Shown: positions 24,487 to 33,160, numbered from the stretch's first letter. The stretch is DNA of 64,000 nt from Agromyces hippuratus (GCF_013410355.1 NZ_JACCFI010000001.1:2790001-2854000); one strand, 5' to 3'. The notes: generated by a model from the sequence alone, not told the origin. Translations and numbers: made by a program.

Positions 24487-25802
24487 GGCGCCGAGAGCCC
24501 GAGCCGGGGGGAGAGCACCTCGAAGCCCTTCTCGAGTCCTCCGTTCAGCGCCACGACGTCGTGGTCGGCGCCGGGCACGAGGAAGAGCGTCGTCTGCATG
24601 CCGGCGGCGGTCGCGGCATCCGCCAGTCGTTCGGTGCCGCGCAGGAACGCGAGGTCGTTCTCGCCGACCGTGAAGATCGCGACCGAGTCGGGGTAGGGCG
24701 CCTTCGCCGCCATGATGTTGGCCGGCTTCACGAGGTCGTAGGCGAACTGGTCGCCGTTGAAGATCTCGGCGCGCACGTCGTCGGCGTTCTCGGCGCCCGC
24801 GTACTCCACCGGCGAGACGGCGAGCAGGTTGCCGAACACCTCGGGGTACTTCGCCCCGAAGTACGCTGCGCACCCGCCGCCGTTCGAGTACCCGGCGACG
24901 GTCGTGAACTGCGGGCCCTGCAGCACGCCGAGTCGCTGCTTCGCCCACGGCACGACGTCCTGCATGACGTAGGTCTCGACCTTGCCGAGCTCGCTGTCGA
25001 GACAGAGGGGGTCTGCGGCCGGGTCGCCCAACTGGTCGATCACGAGGGCGATCGGGGCGAGCCCATCGTGTTCGGCGGCGAAGTCGTCGAGCACGTCGCC
25101 GATGAAACTCGCCTCGGGGTCGCCGGGCTGGCCCATCATCATGATGACGAGGGGGAGGCGCGGGGCATCCGCAACGAGCGCGGCCGGCGGCAGGTAGATC
25201 TGCGCGGGACGTGCCTCGAAGCCCGACACCGTGTTCGGCACGCCGCCCTGCACGATGCCGACCTCGCCGGTCTCGGGCATGTCGGGTGGCGGGGTCCACG
25301 TCGCGTACAGCGGTTCCGCCGGGTCGGCGATCGTCGCCGGGTCGGGAACGGGCGGGTCGATCGTGTCGGCGGTCGAGATGTGGAACATCGAGCCGAGCGT
25401 GGGGTTCAGTCCGTATGCGGCGTTCACGCCGAACGCGGCGGTCGCCGAGAACAGCGGGATCGCGAGCAGGGCGATGATCTTGCGCCACCATCGCGAGTGC
25501 CAGAGATTCCAGATCGCGACGGAGATGCCGGCGAACGCCGCGGGTACCCAGAGCCACGCCGAATCATCGACCGGGCCGCCGAACGCGTCGAGCACGTTGA
25601 CGCCGATCCAGAGCGCGGCGATGCCGACGAGCGAGCCCACGATGAGCAGCACGATGACCGTCAGCACCCACGCCCAGCCCGAACCGCGGAAGAGCAGGTA
25701 GAGGAAGACCAGTGCCGCGAGCGCGTACATCGCGACCATGAACGGCCCGTCGATCACGTTCAGTTCCCAGATGAGATCCCACACCGTCGCCCCCTCGGCC
25801 AT
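24483..25802 (-). CDS. Membrane-anchored alpha/beta esterase coupled to MprF
   Basis: A 439-aa protein with four N-terminal hydrophobic segments (about residues 20-130), then an exported esterase-D-like alpha/beta hydrolase domain: LPLVIMMMGQPG, the nucleophile elbow GYSNGG, and a C-terminal PGADHD His motif. The ATG at 25802 is chosen because the minus-strand -10 TACGCT (25818-25823) abuts an in-frame GTG at 25817, which would be too close; the GTG remains possible. The stop overlaps the MprF-like start. Elsewhere, hydrolases that remove amino acids from aminoacyl-phosphatidylglycerol (AhyD, PA0919, AcvB) accompany MprF-type genes, so that role is a reasonable inference. Confidence 0.8.
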   Translation of the reverse strand: MAEGATVWDLIWELNVIDGPFMVAMYALAALVFLYLLFRGSGWAWVLTVIVLLIVGSLVGIAALWIGVNVLDAFGGPVDDSAWLWVPAAFAGISVAIWNLWHSRWWRKIIALLAIPLFSATAAFGVNAAYGLNPTLGSMFHISTADTIDPPVPDPATIADPAEPLYATWTPPPDMPETGEVGIVQGGVPNTVSGFEARPAQIYLPPAALVADAPRLPLVIMMMGQPGDPEASFIGDVLDDFAAEHDGLAPIALVIDQLGDPAADPLCLDSELGKVETYVMQDVVPWAKQRLGVLQGPQFTTVAGYSNGGGCAAYFGAKYPEVFGNLLAVSPVEYAGAENADDVRAEIFNGDQFAYDLVKPANIMAAKAPYPDSVAIFTVGENDLAFLRGTERLADAATAAGMQTTLFLVPGADHDVVALNGGLEKGFEVLSPRLGLSAP

Positions 25803-25858
25803 GGTCGTGATGGGCACAGCGTACCGACCGCGCGCTCGTTCGTGGTCGCGCCCGCCCG

Positions 25859-25864
25859 TAGGAT
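25859..25864 (+). promoter_or_regulatory. Putative -10 box for glyS
   Basis: TAGGAT on the plus strand. It would give a leader of about 70 nt before the GTG at 25942, which has its own TTGGAG ribosome site. Confidence 0.4.
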
Positions 25865-25941
25865 GGTGACACCGTGTCGTTTTCCGGCCTCACGCCCGAT
25901 TCCGACTGTCTCGCCCGATCCCCAGGACCATTGGAGCCACC

Positions 25942-27327
25942 GTGGCCGCACCCAGCCGTCTCGAATCCGTCATCGCCCTCGCCCAGCACCGGGGGTTCGT
26001 CTTCCAGGCCGGCGAGATCTACGGCGGATCCCGTTCCGCGTGGGACTACGGCCCCCTCGGCGTCGAGCTCAAGGAGAACATCAAGCGGCAGTGGTGGCGC
26101 TACATGGTCACCGGTCGCGACGACGTCGTCGGTCTCGACTCGAGCGTCATCCTGCCGAAGCAGGTCTGGATCGCCTCCGGGCACGTCGGCGTCTTCACCG
26201 ACCCGCTCGTCGAGTGCCTGCACTGCCACAAGCGCTTCCGCGAAGACCACCTGCTCGAGGCCTTCGAGGAGAAGAAGGGCCGCGCCCCCGAGAACGGCAT
26301 GGGCGACATCGCCTGCCCGAACTGCGGCACCCGCGGTCAGTGGACCCCGCCGCGCGACTTCAACATGATGCTGCAGACCTACCTGGGTCCGGTTCAGGAT
26401 GAATCGGGGCTGCACTACCTCCGCCCAGAGACGGCGCAGGGCATCTTCACGAACTTCGCGAACGTGCTGCAGGCCGCTCGCATGAAGCCGCCGTTCGGCA
26501 TCGGCCAGATCGGCAAGTCGTTCCGCAACGAGATCACGCCCGGAAACTTCATCTTCCGCACGCGCGAGTTCGAGCAGATGGAACTCGAGTTCTTCGTCGA
26601 GCCCGGCACCGACGACCAGTGGTTCGAGTACTGGCTCGACTACCGCTGGGACTGGTACGTCGACCTCGGTGTCGACCCCGCGAACCTGCGTCGCTTCGAA
26701 CACCCCGCAGAGAAGCTGTCGCACTACTCGAAGCGCACCGTCGACATCGAGTACCGCTTCGGCTTCACGGGTGGCGAGTGGGGCGAGCTCGAGGGCGTCG
26801 CGAACCGCACCGACTTCGACCTCACGACCCACTCGGAGCACTCGGGCAAGGAGCTCTCGTACTTCGACCAGTCGAAGAACGAGCGTTGGATCCCCTACGT
26901 GATCGAGCCCGCAGCCGGTCTCACCCGCTCGCTCATGGCGTTCCTCGTCGACGCGTACCACGTCGAAGAGGTGCCGAACGCGAAGGGCGGCGTCGACACC
27001 CGCACCGTGCTGCGCCTCGACCCGCGTCTCGCCCCGGTGAAGGCGGCCGTGCTTCCGCTGAGCCGCAACGAGAAGCTGTCGCCGCTCGCTCGCGAGGTCG
27101 CCGCGTCGCTGCGCAAGCACTGGAACGTCGACTTCGACGACGCCGGTGCCATCGGTCGCCGCTACCGTCGTCAGGACGAGATCGGCACGCCGTTCTGCAT
27201 CACGGTCGACTTCGACTCGCTCGACGACAACGCCGTGACGGTGCGCGAGCGCGACAGCATGGAGCAGGTGCGCGTGCCGCTCGCCGAGCTCGAGGGCTTC
27301 CTGGCCTCGCGCCTCGTCGGCGCGTAG
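25942..27327 (+). CDS. glyS: Glycine--tRNA ligase (homodimeric type)
   Basis: A 461-aa class II aminoacyl-tRNA synthetase of the alpha-2 (eukaryote-like) type that charges tRNA-Gly. Seen: GEIYGGSRSAWDYGPLGVELKENIKRQ at the N-terminus, class II motif 2 with SFRNEITPGNFIFRTREFEQME, motif 3 in GLTRSLMAFLVDAY, and the C-terminal anticodon-binding domain from about residue 355 (LAPVKAAVLPLSR). A zinc-knuckle-like set of cysteines (CLHCHK and CPNCG) sits near residues 93-132. The GTG start has TTGGAG five bases upstream. Length and motifs match the family closely. Confidence 0.97.
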   Translation: MAAPSRLESVIALAQHRGFVFQAGEIYGGSRSAWDYGPLGVELKENIKRQWWRYMVTGRDDVVGLDSSVILPKQVWIASGHVGVFTDPLVECLHCHKRFREDHLLEAFEEKKGRAPENGMGDIACPNCGTRGQWTPPRDFNMMLQTYLGPVQDESGLHYLRPETAQGIFTNFANVLQAARMKPPFGIGQIGKSFRNEITPGNFIFRTREFEQMELEFFVEPGTDDQWFEYWLDYRWDWYVDLGVDPANLRRFEHPAEKLSHYSKRTVDIEYRFGFTGGEWGELEGVANRTDFDLTTHSEHSGKELSYFDQSKNERWIPYVIEPAAGLTRSLMAFLVDAYHVEEVPNAKGGVDTRTVLRLDPRLAPVKAAVLPLSRNEKLSPLAREVAASLRKHWNVDFDDAGAIGRRYRRQDEIGTPFCITVDFDSLDDNAVTVRERDSMEQVRVPLAELEGFLASRLVGA

Positions 27328-27337
27328 CGCGGGACGG

Positions 27338-27352
27338 GTGGGCTCGACCCAC
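27338..27352. terminator. Weak hairpin between convergent glyS and HNH genes
   Basis: GTGGG and CCCAC arms flank CTCGA, 10 bp after the glyS stop. The core GGGCTCGACCC recalls the REP-like motif seen elsewhere. Only 5 bp of stem, so the call is weak. Confidence 0.3.
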
Positions 27353-27415
27353 GGCGCATTCGCGTCGTAGGTTGGGCTCCCACCCCTCACACACCAGCTC
27401 GACCTGCGCAGAGCC

Positions 27416-28948
27416 CTACCCTGCGGCTGAGAACTCGCATTCCGGCGCCGTCGCCGCTACAGGCGCAGGCGCAGGTACAGGCGCGTGTGCCTGCGCAAGC
27501 GCGACTCGCGTCGGATCGACCGGGTTGATGATGTCTGCGGGCGTCTTCGGTCGCATCAGCCTCGGCGTCTGCTCTGGATCGACGCCGGCCGGCGGGATGA
27601 GCCAGTAGTTCGTGCCGGTGCGCCGAACCTCCCATCCCTGGTTGTGATACCGCAGATGGTCTCTCCGGCAGAGCAGGATGCCGTCGGCGAGATCGGTGCG
27701 CCCGCCGTCGCGCTGCCAATGGTCGATGTGGTGCGCCTCGGTCCACGAGGGCGGACGCGTGCACTCGGGGTCGAGGCAGCCGCCGTCACGAACCGCGATC
27801 GCCGCCTTCTGCCTGTCGGTGAAGAGCCGCTCGTCGCGACCGAGGTCGAGGCACGCGCCGTCGTCATCGAACAGGACCGGCAGGTAGCCCTCGCAGAGCC
27901 CCGTGTGGATATCGACGATCGGGATGCGATCGGGATGCCCCTCGATGATTCCCGAGCCGTCGCCCGTGCTGAGCGAGTCGGCGTTCACCACGAGACGGAC
28001 CGACGGCTTCTTGTCGTTGAGCACGCGGGTGGGGTCGACGCTCGCTCCAGCGCGGAGCAGTTGCACGAGGCCTTCGGCCGCATCGCGCTCCCGCGTCACA
28101 CGCGCGTCGGCGAAGGCCGCATCGCCGCGCACCGGATCGCCGAAGCCGCGCCGCACCGGTGCGGCCGTGCGCCGAGGGTGGGTGAGTTGATCGAACACCG
28201 CCTTGACGAGCATGCCGCTCTCGGCGTCGAGCTCGAACTCGCCGCGCACCATGCCGTCGGGCTTCACCCACACTCGCCAGAACTGCTGCTCGCGCTGGTG
28301 CTCGGAACGTGCGGCCACGCCCGCGGCATCGATGCGATCGCGTGCCTGACGCGCGAGACGACGAGCTGCATCGGCATGCAGGCCCCGGCTCTCGGCCATG
28401 ACGCTCGTGAGCACCGAAGCCAATGCCGAGGCCAACGCCGGCTCGTCGGCTTCGCCGCCGGGTTCACCGAGCCCGGAACGGATCGCATCGGCGACCGCCA
28501 CGGTCAGCACCCCACTTGCCATTGGACGACTCAACTCCGAGAACCACGGCGCGACCGGTTCGGGTACGAGCGCGGCGAGCTCGGGATCATCGCGCCGCGC
28601 GAGCTCGAGCTCAGCGGCCGCTTCGGTCTCGGCGACCATGCGCCCCACCCCGACCAGAGCGATGGTCTCGCGCTTCGACGAGTGCGTGATGGACTGCAGC
28701 AGCTCGCCCGCGTTCGCATGGCCGTTGCGCTGCGCGAGCCCATGAAGCCCGAACGCGACCTTCGATCGGCGCACGATCTCGGCGGCAGCGAGCGCCTGCG
28801 CCCGCTCGACCTCGTGCCTGAGTGCCGTGATCGCCTCGACGGCATCGACGAGGGCGCGGTCGTCGAGCGCGCTGAAGGCGCTCGACGACGGTGCGCACGA
28901 CGACATCAGGGCGGTCAGACCGCTGAAGTCGGGGAGCGCTTCGGCCAT
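27416..28948 (-). CDS. DUF222 and HNH endonuclease domain protein (13E12-repeat-like)
   Basis: A 510-aa protein with an N-terminal helical DUF222 region (about residues 15-330) and a C-terminal HNH nuclease domain near residues 400-465 (GGCLDPECTRPPSWTEAHHIDHWQ, then LADGILLCRRDHLRYHN). The HNH residues and the two Cys pairs for zinc are present. Such proteins are widespread and multicopy in actinobacteria, resembling the mycobacterial 13E12 repeat proteins; their function is not established. The ATG at 28948 lies 5 nt after a GACAAT -10-like box. The C-terminal 40 residues are Pro/Ala-rich and disordered. Confidence 0.88.
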   Translation of the reverse strand: MAEALPDFSGLTALMSSCAPSSSAFSALDDRALVDAVEAITALRHEVERAQALAAAEIVRRSKVAFGLHGLAQRNGHANAGELLQSITHSSKRETIALVGVGRMVAETEAAAELELARRDDPELAALVPEPVAPWFSELSRPMASGVLTVAVADAIRSGLGEPGGEADEPALASALASVLTSVMAESRGLHADAARRLARQARDRIDAAGVAARSEHQREQQFWRVWVKPDGMVRGEFELDAESGMLVKAVFDQLTHPRRTAAPVRRGFGDPVRGDAAFADARVTRERDAAEGLVQLLRAGASVDPTRVLNDKKPSVRLVVNADSLSTGDGSGIIEGHPDRIPIVDIHTGLCEGYLPVLFDDDGACLDLGRDERLFTDRQKAAIAVRDGGCLDPECTRPPSWTEAHHIDHWQRDGGRTDLADGILLCRRDHLRYHNQGWEVRRTGTNYWLIPPAGVDPEQTPRLMRPKTPADIINPVDPTRVALAQAHAPVPAPAPVAATAPECEFSAAG

Positions 28949-29066
28949 GTTCCATTGTCTCGCGGGAGGCCGACATTCGAACATACGTTCCACAGATTGT
29001 GGATAACCCTGTGGAGAACATGGTAGGAGGGAACGCGCGAACGAATGACCGCCCACCCCGCGCCGC

Positions 29067-29801
29067 CTACCCCCGAGCCGCCGCCCACTCCCGACGCAAC
29101 AGGCCGTAGAGTGCCGTGTCCTGCCATTCGCCGTCGTTGTACTGCTCTTCGAGGATCGTCGCCTCGCGTCGCATGCCGAGCCGTTCGCATAGCGCCGCGG
29201 ACGCCGCGTTGCGCGCGTCGAGGAACGCCTGGATGCGGTGCGGATGGAGCGTCTCGAACGCGAAGTCCCTGATCGCGACGGCCGCCTCGCGGGCGTAGCC
29301 CTTGCCCTGGAAGTCGGGGTGCACGACCCATCCGAGCTCGAGCTGCGCGTGCTTGGCGCTCGAGACCCGCACCATCATGTCGCCGATCACCCGGTCGCGC
29401 ACGGCAGCGGCGGCCGACGCAGCGACAGCCGACGCGTCGGCCGCCGAGTCGTCGACCGACGGCGTGCCCGGCAGCGTCATCGCGAGCACGAAGAAATCGC
29501 CGTCGTCCGCGAGCACACGCGCGGCGGCGCGCTTCGCCGTGTGCTCGTACGCCTCGGCGCGATCGCGCAACGGCCAGGGCAGGTACTTGAGCACGTCGGG
29601 GATGCGCTGGTATTCGAACACGTCGGGGGCATCGGATGCCTCGAGCGGCCGCAGCACGAGACGCTCCGTGCTGATCGGCGTCTCGGTCAGCGCGGTCGCG
29701 TCGAAGGGGAATCGCAGTGCGGGCGGGCCGTCGGCCGCAGCCGCGGCTGCGCGCTCGTGCGGAGGGGTGGTCGCGAGGTCAGGCGTGGCGTTCTCGTGCA
29801 T
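29067..29801 (-). CDS. GNAT family N-acetyltransferase (RimJ/RimL type)
   Basis: A 244-aa acetyltransferase. After a ~38-residue low-complexity N-terminus, TERLVLRPLEASDAPDVFEY is the classic Acetyltransf_3 start. VVHPDFQGKGYAREAAVAIRDFAF is the acetyl-CoA pyrophosphate-binding loop (Q/R-x-x-G-x-G/A), and HRIQAFLDARNAASAALCERLGMRREA is the conserved C-terminal segment. An Ala/Ser-rich insert (about residues 122-138, DSAADASAVAASAAAAV) interrupts a surface loop. Substrate unknown; relatives modify ribosomal protein N-termini or small molecules. The start overlaps the 3' end of hemA by 23 bp, so the two are probably co-transcribed. Confidence 0.88.
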   Translation of the reverse strand: MHENATPDLATTPPHERAAAAAADGPPALRFPFDATALTETPISTERLVLRPLEASDAPDVFEYQRIPDVLKYLPWPLRDRAEAYEHTAKRAAARVLADDGDFFVLAMTLPGTPSVDDSAADASAVAASAAAAVRDRVIGDMMVRVSSAKHAQLELGWVVHPDFQGKGYAREAAVAIRDFAFETLHPHRIQAFLDARNAASAALCERLGMRREATILEEQYNDGEWQDTALYGLLRREWAAARG

Positions 29802-31212
29802 CGTCACGAAGCGTACCGCGCGCCTCCGACGTGCGTGCCGCGGCATCCGCTTCGGGGGCGACGCCGAAGATCGCGGCGATGCCGTCGATCCAGGCCTGCT
29901 GCTCGCCGGCCCGCGCGAGTTCGCGCGAGCGCACCATGGGGGTGTGCAGCAGCACGCCCGCCATGTGGCGCAGGGCCTCTTCGGTGCGGCCGTCGGCGTC
30001 GCCGCGTGCGCGGGCGCGTTCGATCTCTCCGTCGAGCAGGTCGAAGACATGGCGCCGAAGGGCGACGACGGCCGGGGCGAGGTCCTGCTCTTCGCGGGCC
30101 TCGCCGAAGGCCCGGGCCGCTCCGCCGACGATCGCGCGCGCGGCATCCGTCGCACCGAACTCCTCGAGCGGGGCGTGGATGCGGATCGTCTCGAGGTCGA
30201 GCAGTTCGACGCCCTGCACCTCGACGACGTCGGGAGCGATGTTGCGGGGGAGCCCGAGGTCGATCACGAGCTGACGTTCGACCGGGGCCTCGGCGGGGCC
30301 GGTGACGAGGCTGAGTGAGACCGGGCAGCCCGCGCCGGCCGGCTCGGCGGCTTCAGCGCCGCCGACACCGGCGATCGACACGGCACCGGCAGCGGATGCC
30401 GCGAAAGCCGCCCGGCCCGCTTCGAGCAGGGCCCGGTCGACGACGTGGTGCTCGGCCGTGGTGCACGTGACGATGACGTCGGAGGTCGCTGCGGCCGCGG
30501 CGACCTCGTGACGTCCGACGGCGTCGATGCCGTGGTTCGCCGCGAACTTCGCCGCGCGGCCCGAGGGGGAGTGGACGCGCACGTCGGTGACGCCGCGGTC
30601 GCGGAGCGCGGCGAGCGAGGCGCCGGCGAAGCGGCCGGTGCCGACGAGCAGCACGCGTGTGGCCGCCCAGTCGGTGATGCGGCTCTCGGCGAGTTCGAGC
30701 GCGAGGCGCACGACCGAGCGGCCCTCGTTGCCGATGCCGGTCTCGTTCTTCACGCGGCGCGAGATCTGCGAGGCGCGCTGGAAGAGCCGTTCGAGGTCGG
30801 GTGTCGTGGTGCCCTCGGTGCGAGCGCGCTCGAGCGAGCGGCGCACCTGGCCTGCGATCTCGCCCTCGCCGACGACGACCGACTCGAGGCCCGACGCGAC
30901 CGCGAAGAGATGGCCGGCGACGGCGTTGCCGTGCACGAAGCCGAACGTCGAGCGCAGTTCCTCGGGTTCGAGGCCGGCCACGGCGCCCACCGATCGGATC
31001 GCCTCGTGCACGGCCGGCACAGGCGAGTCGCCCTCTGCCGCGTCGAGGTCGAGGTACGCCTCGAAGCGGTTGCAGGTGGCGACGACGACGGCACCCTGCA
31101 CGGAGGGGTGGCCCTCTCGGATGCGGGGGCCGGCGGCGTCCGCGGTCACTGAGAGACGCTCGAGCATGTCGAACCCGGCGTTCTTGTGACTCGCGGTGAG
31201 GCAGATGAGCAC
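29779..31212 (-). CDS. hemA: Glutamyl-tRNA reductase
   Basis: A 477-aa enzyme that reduces glutamyl-tRNA to glutamate-1-semialdehyde, the first committed step of C5-pathway heme synthesis. Seen: the catalytic Cys47 in VATCNRFEAY, GLESVVVGEGEIAGQVRRSL, the NADPH-binding VLLVGTGRFAG near residue 178, and VIDLGLPRNIAP. The C-terminal dimerisation helix region is extended and less conserved. The GTG start at 31212 lies 6 nt after a TAGAAT -10 box, so translation probably starts on a leaderless mRNA. It is separated from the other hem genes and transcribed opposite to them. Confidence 0.95.
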   Translation of the reverse strand: MLICLTASHKNAGFDMLERLSVTADAAGPRIREGHPSVQGAVVVATCNRFEAYLDLDAAEGDSPVPAVHEAIRSVGAVAGLEPEELRSTFGFVHGNAVAGHLFAVASGLESVVVGEGEIAGQVRRSLERARTEGTTTPDLERLFQRASQISRRVKNETGIGNEGRSVVRLALELAESRITDWAATRVLLVGTGRFAGASLAALRDRGVTDVRVHSPSGRAAKFAANHGIDAVGRHEVAAAAATSDVIVTCTTAEHHVVDRALLEAGRAAFAASAAGAVSIAGVGGAEAAEPAGAGCPVSLSLVTGPAEAPVERQLVIDLGLPRNIAPDVVEVQGVELLDLETIRIHAPLEEFGATDAARAIVGGAARAFGEAREEQDLAPAVVALRRHVFDLLDGEIERARARGDADGRTEEALRHMAGVLLHTPMVRSRELARAGEQQAWIDGIAAIFGVAPEADAAARTSEARGTLRDDARERHA

Positions 31213-31218
31213 GAAGGG

Positions 31219-31224
31219 ATTCTA
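31219..31224 (-). promoter_or_regulatory. Leaderless -10 box for hemA
   Basis: TAGAAT on the minus strand, ending 6 nt before the GTG start at 31212; one of the best -10 matches in the window. Confidence 0.6.
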
Positions 31225-31269
31225 CTCGCCGTCGAATCAGGGTTCGCCCAGAGCGACTTCGAGGGAAAC

Positions 31270-31992
31270 TCAGCGGGCGGCGAGTGCCGCGTTCTGCGGG
31301 ATGATCTGGATCGGCGCGGTGAGCGGCGGCACCTCGAGTCCTTCGGCCGCGAGCGCCTCGCGGTGCTTCGCCTTCCAGCTGCGCACGACAGCGAAGAAGG
31401 GAGCGTCGGAGAGCGCGTAGCGACCCGGTCGCTCCGCCGCGAGCACGATCGGCAGTTCGACGCTCACGCCGCCGCGACGCACGCGCAGCACGAGCACCGA
31501 GAGCACGGTCTCGCCGGCGATGATCGAGTCGCTCCGGATGCCGCGGACCTCGCGCCAGGCGAAGTGCACGGCTCGTCGGGGACGACGCCCGCCGTTCCAG
31601 AACGCGACGCCGAGTTCGTCGGCCACGATCGAGTAGCGGGCCGCGAGCTTGATGTGCTGCGCGTCATCCGCGGTCAGTTCACCCAGTCGCGCGACGAGAT
31701 CACGGCGACGGATGCCGCAGCTCACCTCGCCGCGAACGCTGGCCTCGAGTGCGCGGCGACGCGACCGGGCACGGCCCAGCTCGCCGAGGCGCACGAGGAG
31801 CCAGATCATCGCGGCGAGGGCGGCGAGCACCGCGACGCCGAGGGTGATGCGCTCGTCGCCGGGGATCTCGGGCAGTCGGAACATGAAGCGGTCGAGGAAT
31901 CCCGAGCCTGCGATGAGCGCGCCGATGACGATCGCGGCGGCGGCGGCGACCATGAAGGTGACGCCGGTTCGATGCGGTGCGGCGGGGTTCAT
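31270..31992 (-). CDS. Membrane protein of unknown function
   Basis: I do not recognise the family. It is 240 aa, with two hydrophobic segments near the N-terminus (about residues 12-32 and 45-65), followed by a basic linker (RARSRRRALEASVRG) and a soluble cytoplasmic domain with alternating strands (YSIVADELGVAFW, VHFAWREVRGIRSDSI, VLSVLVLRVRRGG), reminiscent of PH-like folds in small actinobacterial membrane proteins. The start at 31992 overlaps the stop of a possible 23-codon upstream frame (ATGA). An in-frame ATG at 32031 is an alternative. It lies upstream of hemA on the same strand. Confidence 0.65.
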   Translation of the reverse strand: MNPAAPHRTGVTFMVAAAAAIVIGALIAGSGFLDRFMFRLPEIPGDERITLGVAVLAALAAMIWLLVRLGELGRARSRRRALEASVRGEVSCGIRRRDLVARLGELTADDAQHIKLAARYSIVADELGVAFWNGGRRPRRAVHFAWREVRGIRSDSIIAGETVLSVLVLRVRRGGVSVELPIVLAAERPGRYALSDAPFFAVVRSWKAKHREALAAEGLEVPPLTAPIQIIPQNAALAAR

Positions 31993-32060
31993 CGGCCGGC
32001 CCGCAGGGCTCGGGACGACGTGATGCAGCATGGCGGGTAGGACGAATGCAGTTGGGGCAT
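31989..32060 (-). CDS. Possible 23-aa upstream reading frame coupled to the next gene
   Basis: A small frame beginning MPQLHSSYPPCC. It has GGAGAA four bases before its ATG, while the downstream gene has no ribosome site of its own. Its TGA overlaps the downstream ATG at 31992 (ATGA), the arrangement of a translationally coupled leader. It holds an adjacent Cys-Cys pair. No homology can be judged at this length, and it may be chance. Confidence 0.3.
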   Translation of the reverse strand: MPQLHSSYPPCCITSSRALRAGR

Positions 32061-32203
32061 GGGCTTCTCCGTGGGTGCGGAGGCGCACGGGTTGGGGGAC
32101 TCGCGCGTCGTCGTGCTCGGGGGCGCACAACGTCTCGACCATAGCGCTGATGGGAGCGCGAATGTAAGGCTTCCGAACCAATCGGTCGACGTGCGCGCTG
32201 GCC

Positions 32204-32539
32204 CTACCCCTCCGCCGCGGCCTTGATCGTGCGCAGGCGGCGCTCCCAGCCCTGGGCGAGGGTGTCGAGGTCGCGGGCGAGGGTGCTCAGTCGCGATCCG
32301 ATCGCGCGGTAGCGCACCTCGCGGCCGTGGATCTCGGTCTCGACGAGTCCGGCATCGCGGAGCACCTCGAGATGCCGTGCGACGGCCTGTCGGCTGATCG
32401 GCCGGTCGGCGGCGAGCGTCGTCGCCGAGGCGGGCGCGGTGCCGAGCCGTTGCAGGAGCTCCCACCGCGTGTCGTCGCCCAGGGCGGCGAACGCAGCGGG
32501 GAGGCTCTCGGCGCCGAGGCGCTCGGTGCTCGGCGTCAT
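32204..32539 (-). CDS. ArsR family transcriptional regulator
   Basis: A 111-aa winged-helix regulator. AFAALGDDTRWELLQRLG is the conserved ArsR opening helix, TLAADRPISRQAVARHLEVLRDAGLVE the helix-turn-helix, and IHGREVRYRAI the wing. The metal-binding Cys motif of ArsR/SmtB sensors is absent, so it is of the SdpR/AHSA1-associated type. Its ATG overlaps the stop of the upstream SRPBCC gene (ATGA), a very common pairing in actinobacteria. It probably represses its own operon through the TGCAAC/GTTGCA half-sites at 33062-33125. Confidence 0.88.
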   Translation of the reverse strand: MTPSTERLGAESLPAAFAALGDDTRWELLQRLGTAPASATTLAADRPISRQAVARHLEVLRDAGLVETEIHGREVRYRAIGSRLSTLARDLDTLAQGWERRLRTIKAAAEG

Positions 32540-33027
32540 CGGTCGACCGCGGTCTCGTTCGCGAGGTGGTCGCGCGCGAATCCCAGCTCGATCGCCCAGC
32601 CCTCGGTGTTGCCGTCGAACATGCGGCGCCGCTCCTCGGCGCTGCGGTCGAGGCCCTCGAAGCCGCTCTCGGCGACACGCAGCACGACGCCGCCGTCGGT
32701 GCGTTCCTCGATCCAGAACTCGACGAGCGTCGAGACGAGCGGGTCGCGCTCGGGGTCGGGTTCGGCGGCTGCCGGCGTCGCGTTGAACCAGCGGAAGGCG
32801 GCGTAGCGCGGGGCGTCCAGCGACTCGACCGCGAGCGTGAACGCGCCGTGCTTCTCGTCGTGCACGACGACGCGCGAGCCCTGCTCCTCGATGCGGTGCT
32901 CGACGATGCGGTCGTCGTTGATCCACCATCCCGCGGTGGAGACGAGCTCCCACACGCGCTCCGCCGAGGCGTCGATGTCGATCTGCTGTTCGATCCGGTC
33001 GAGTGACCCGATGGTCGTGCCGTTCAT
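32536..33027 (-). CDS. SRPBCC (AHSA1/START-like) domain protein
   Basis: A 163-aa protein of the SRPBCC superfamily. Seen: RIEQQIDIDASAERVWELVSTAGWW at the start of the helix-grip fold, VEFWIEERTDGGVVLRVAESGFEG in the central sheet, and a C-terminal helix around GWAIELGFARDHL. These proteins bind hydrophobic ligands in a deep cavity; the ligand here is unknown. AGGAGG lies about four bases before the ATG at 33027, the strongest ribosome site in this region. It forms a two-gene operon with the overlapping ArsR gene and is divergent from hemE. Confidence 0.87.
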   Translation of the reverse strand: MNGTTIGSLDRIEQQIDIDASAERVWELVSTAGWWINDDRIVEHRIEEQGSRVVVHDEKHGAFTLAVESLDAPRYAAFRWFNATPAAAEPDPERDPLVSTLVEFWIEERTDGGVVLRVAESGFEGLDRSAEERRRMFDGNTEGWAIELGFARDHLANETAVDR

Positions 33028-33061
33028 GCGTCCTCCTCGATTGCCGTACCGGTGTCGTGCC

Positions 33062-33125
33062 GTGCAACTCATGCGCAACGCGAGTGTTGCACCGATCACT
33101 CAGGCGTGCAACTGTTTTGTTGCAC
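33062..33125. promoter_or_regulatory. TGCAAC/GTTGCA inverted half-sites (putative ArsR operator)
   Basis: GTGCAAC at 33062-33068 faces GTTGCAC at 33086-33092, and a second perfect pair, GTGCAAC (33106-33112) and GTTGCAC (33119-33125), is separated by TGTTTT. The four half-sites lie upstream of the SRPBCC-arsR operon, within about 100 bp of its start. They are probably the operator of that ArsR protein; an effect on the divergent hemE is possible. Confidence 0.5.
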
Positions 33126-33160
33126 TTCGAGCGAGTTCCCCATGCCGATGGGCGCAGATC

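Noticed and set aside
27416..28948. Homing endonuclease or mobile intron suggested by the HNH domain
   Set aside because: DUF222-HNH proteins are common stand-alone genes in actinobacteria, and there are no intron or intein boundaries or terminal repeats here.
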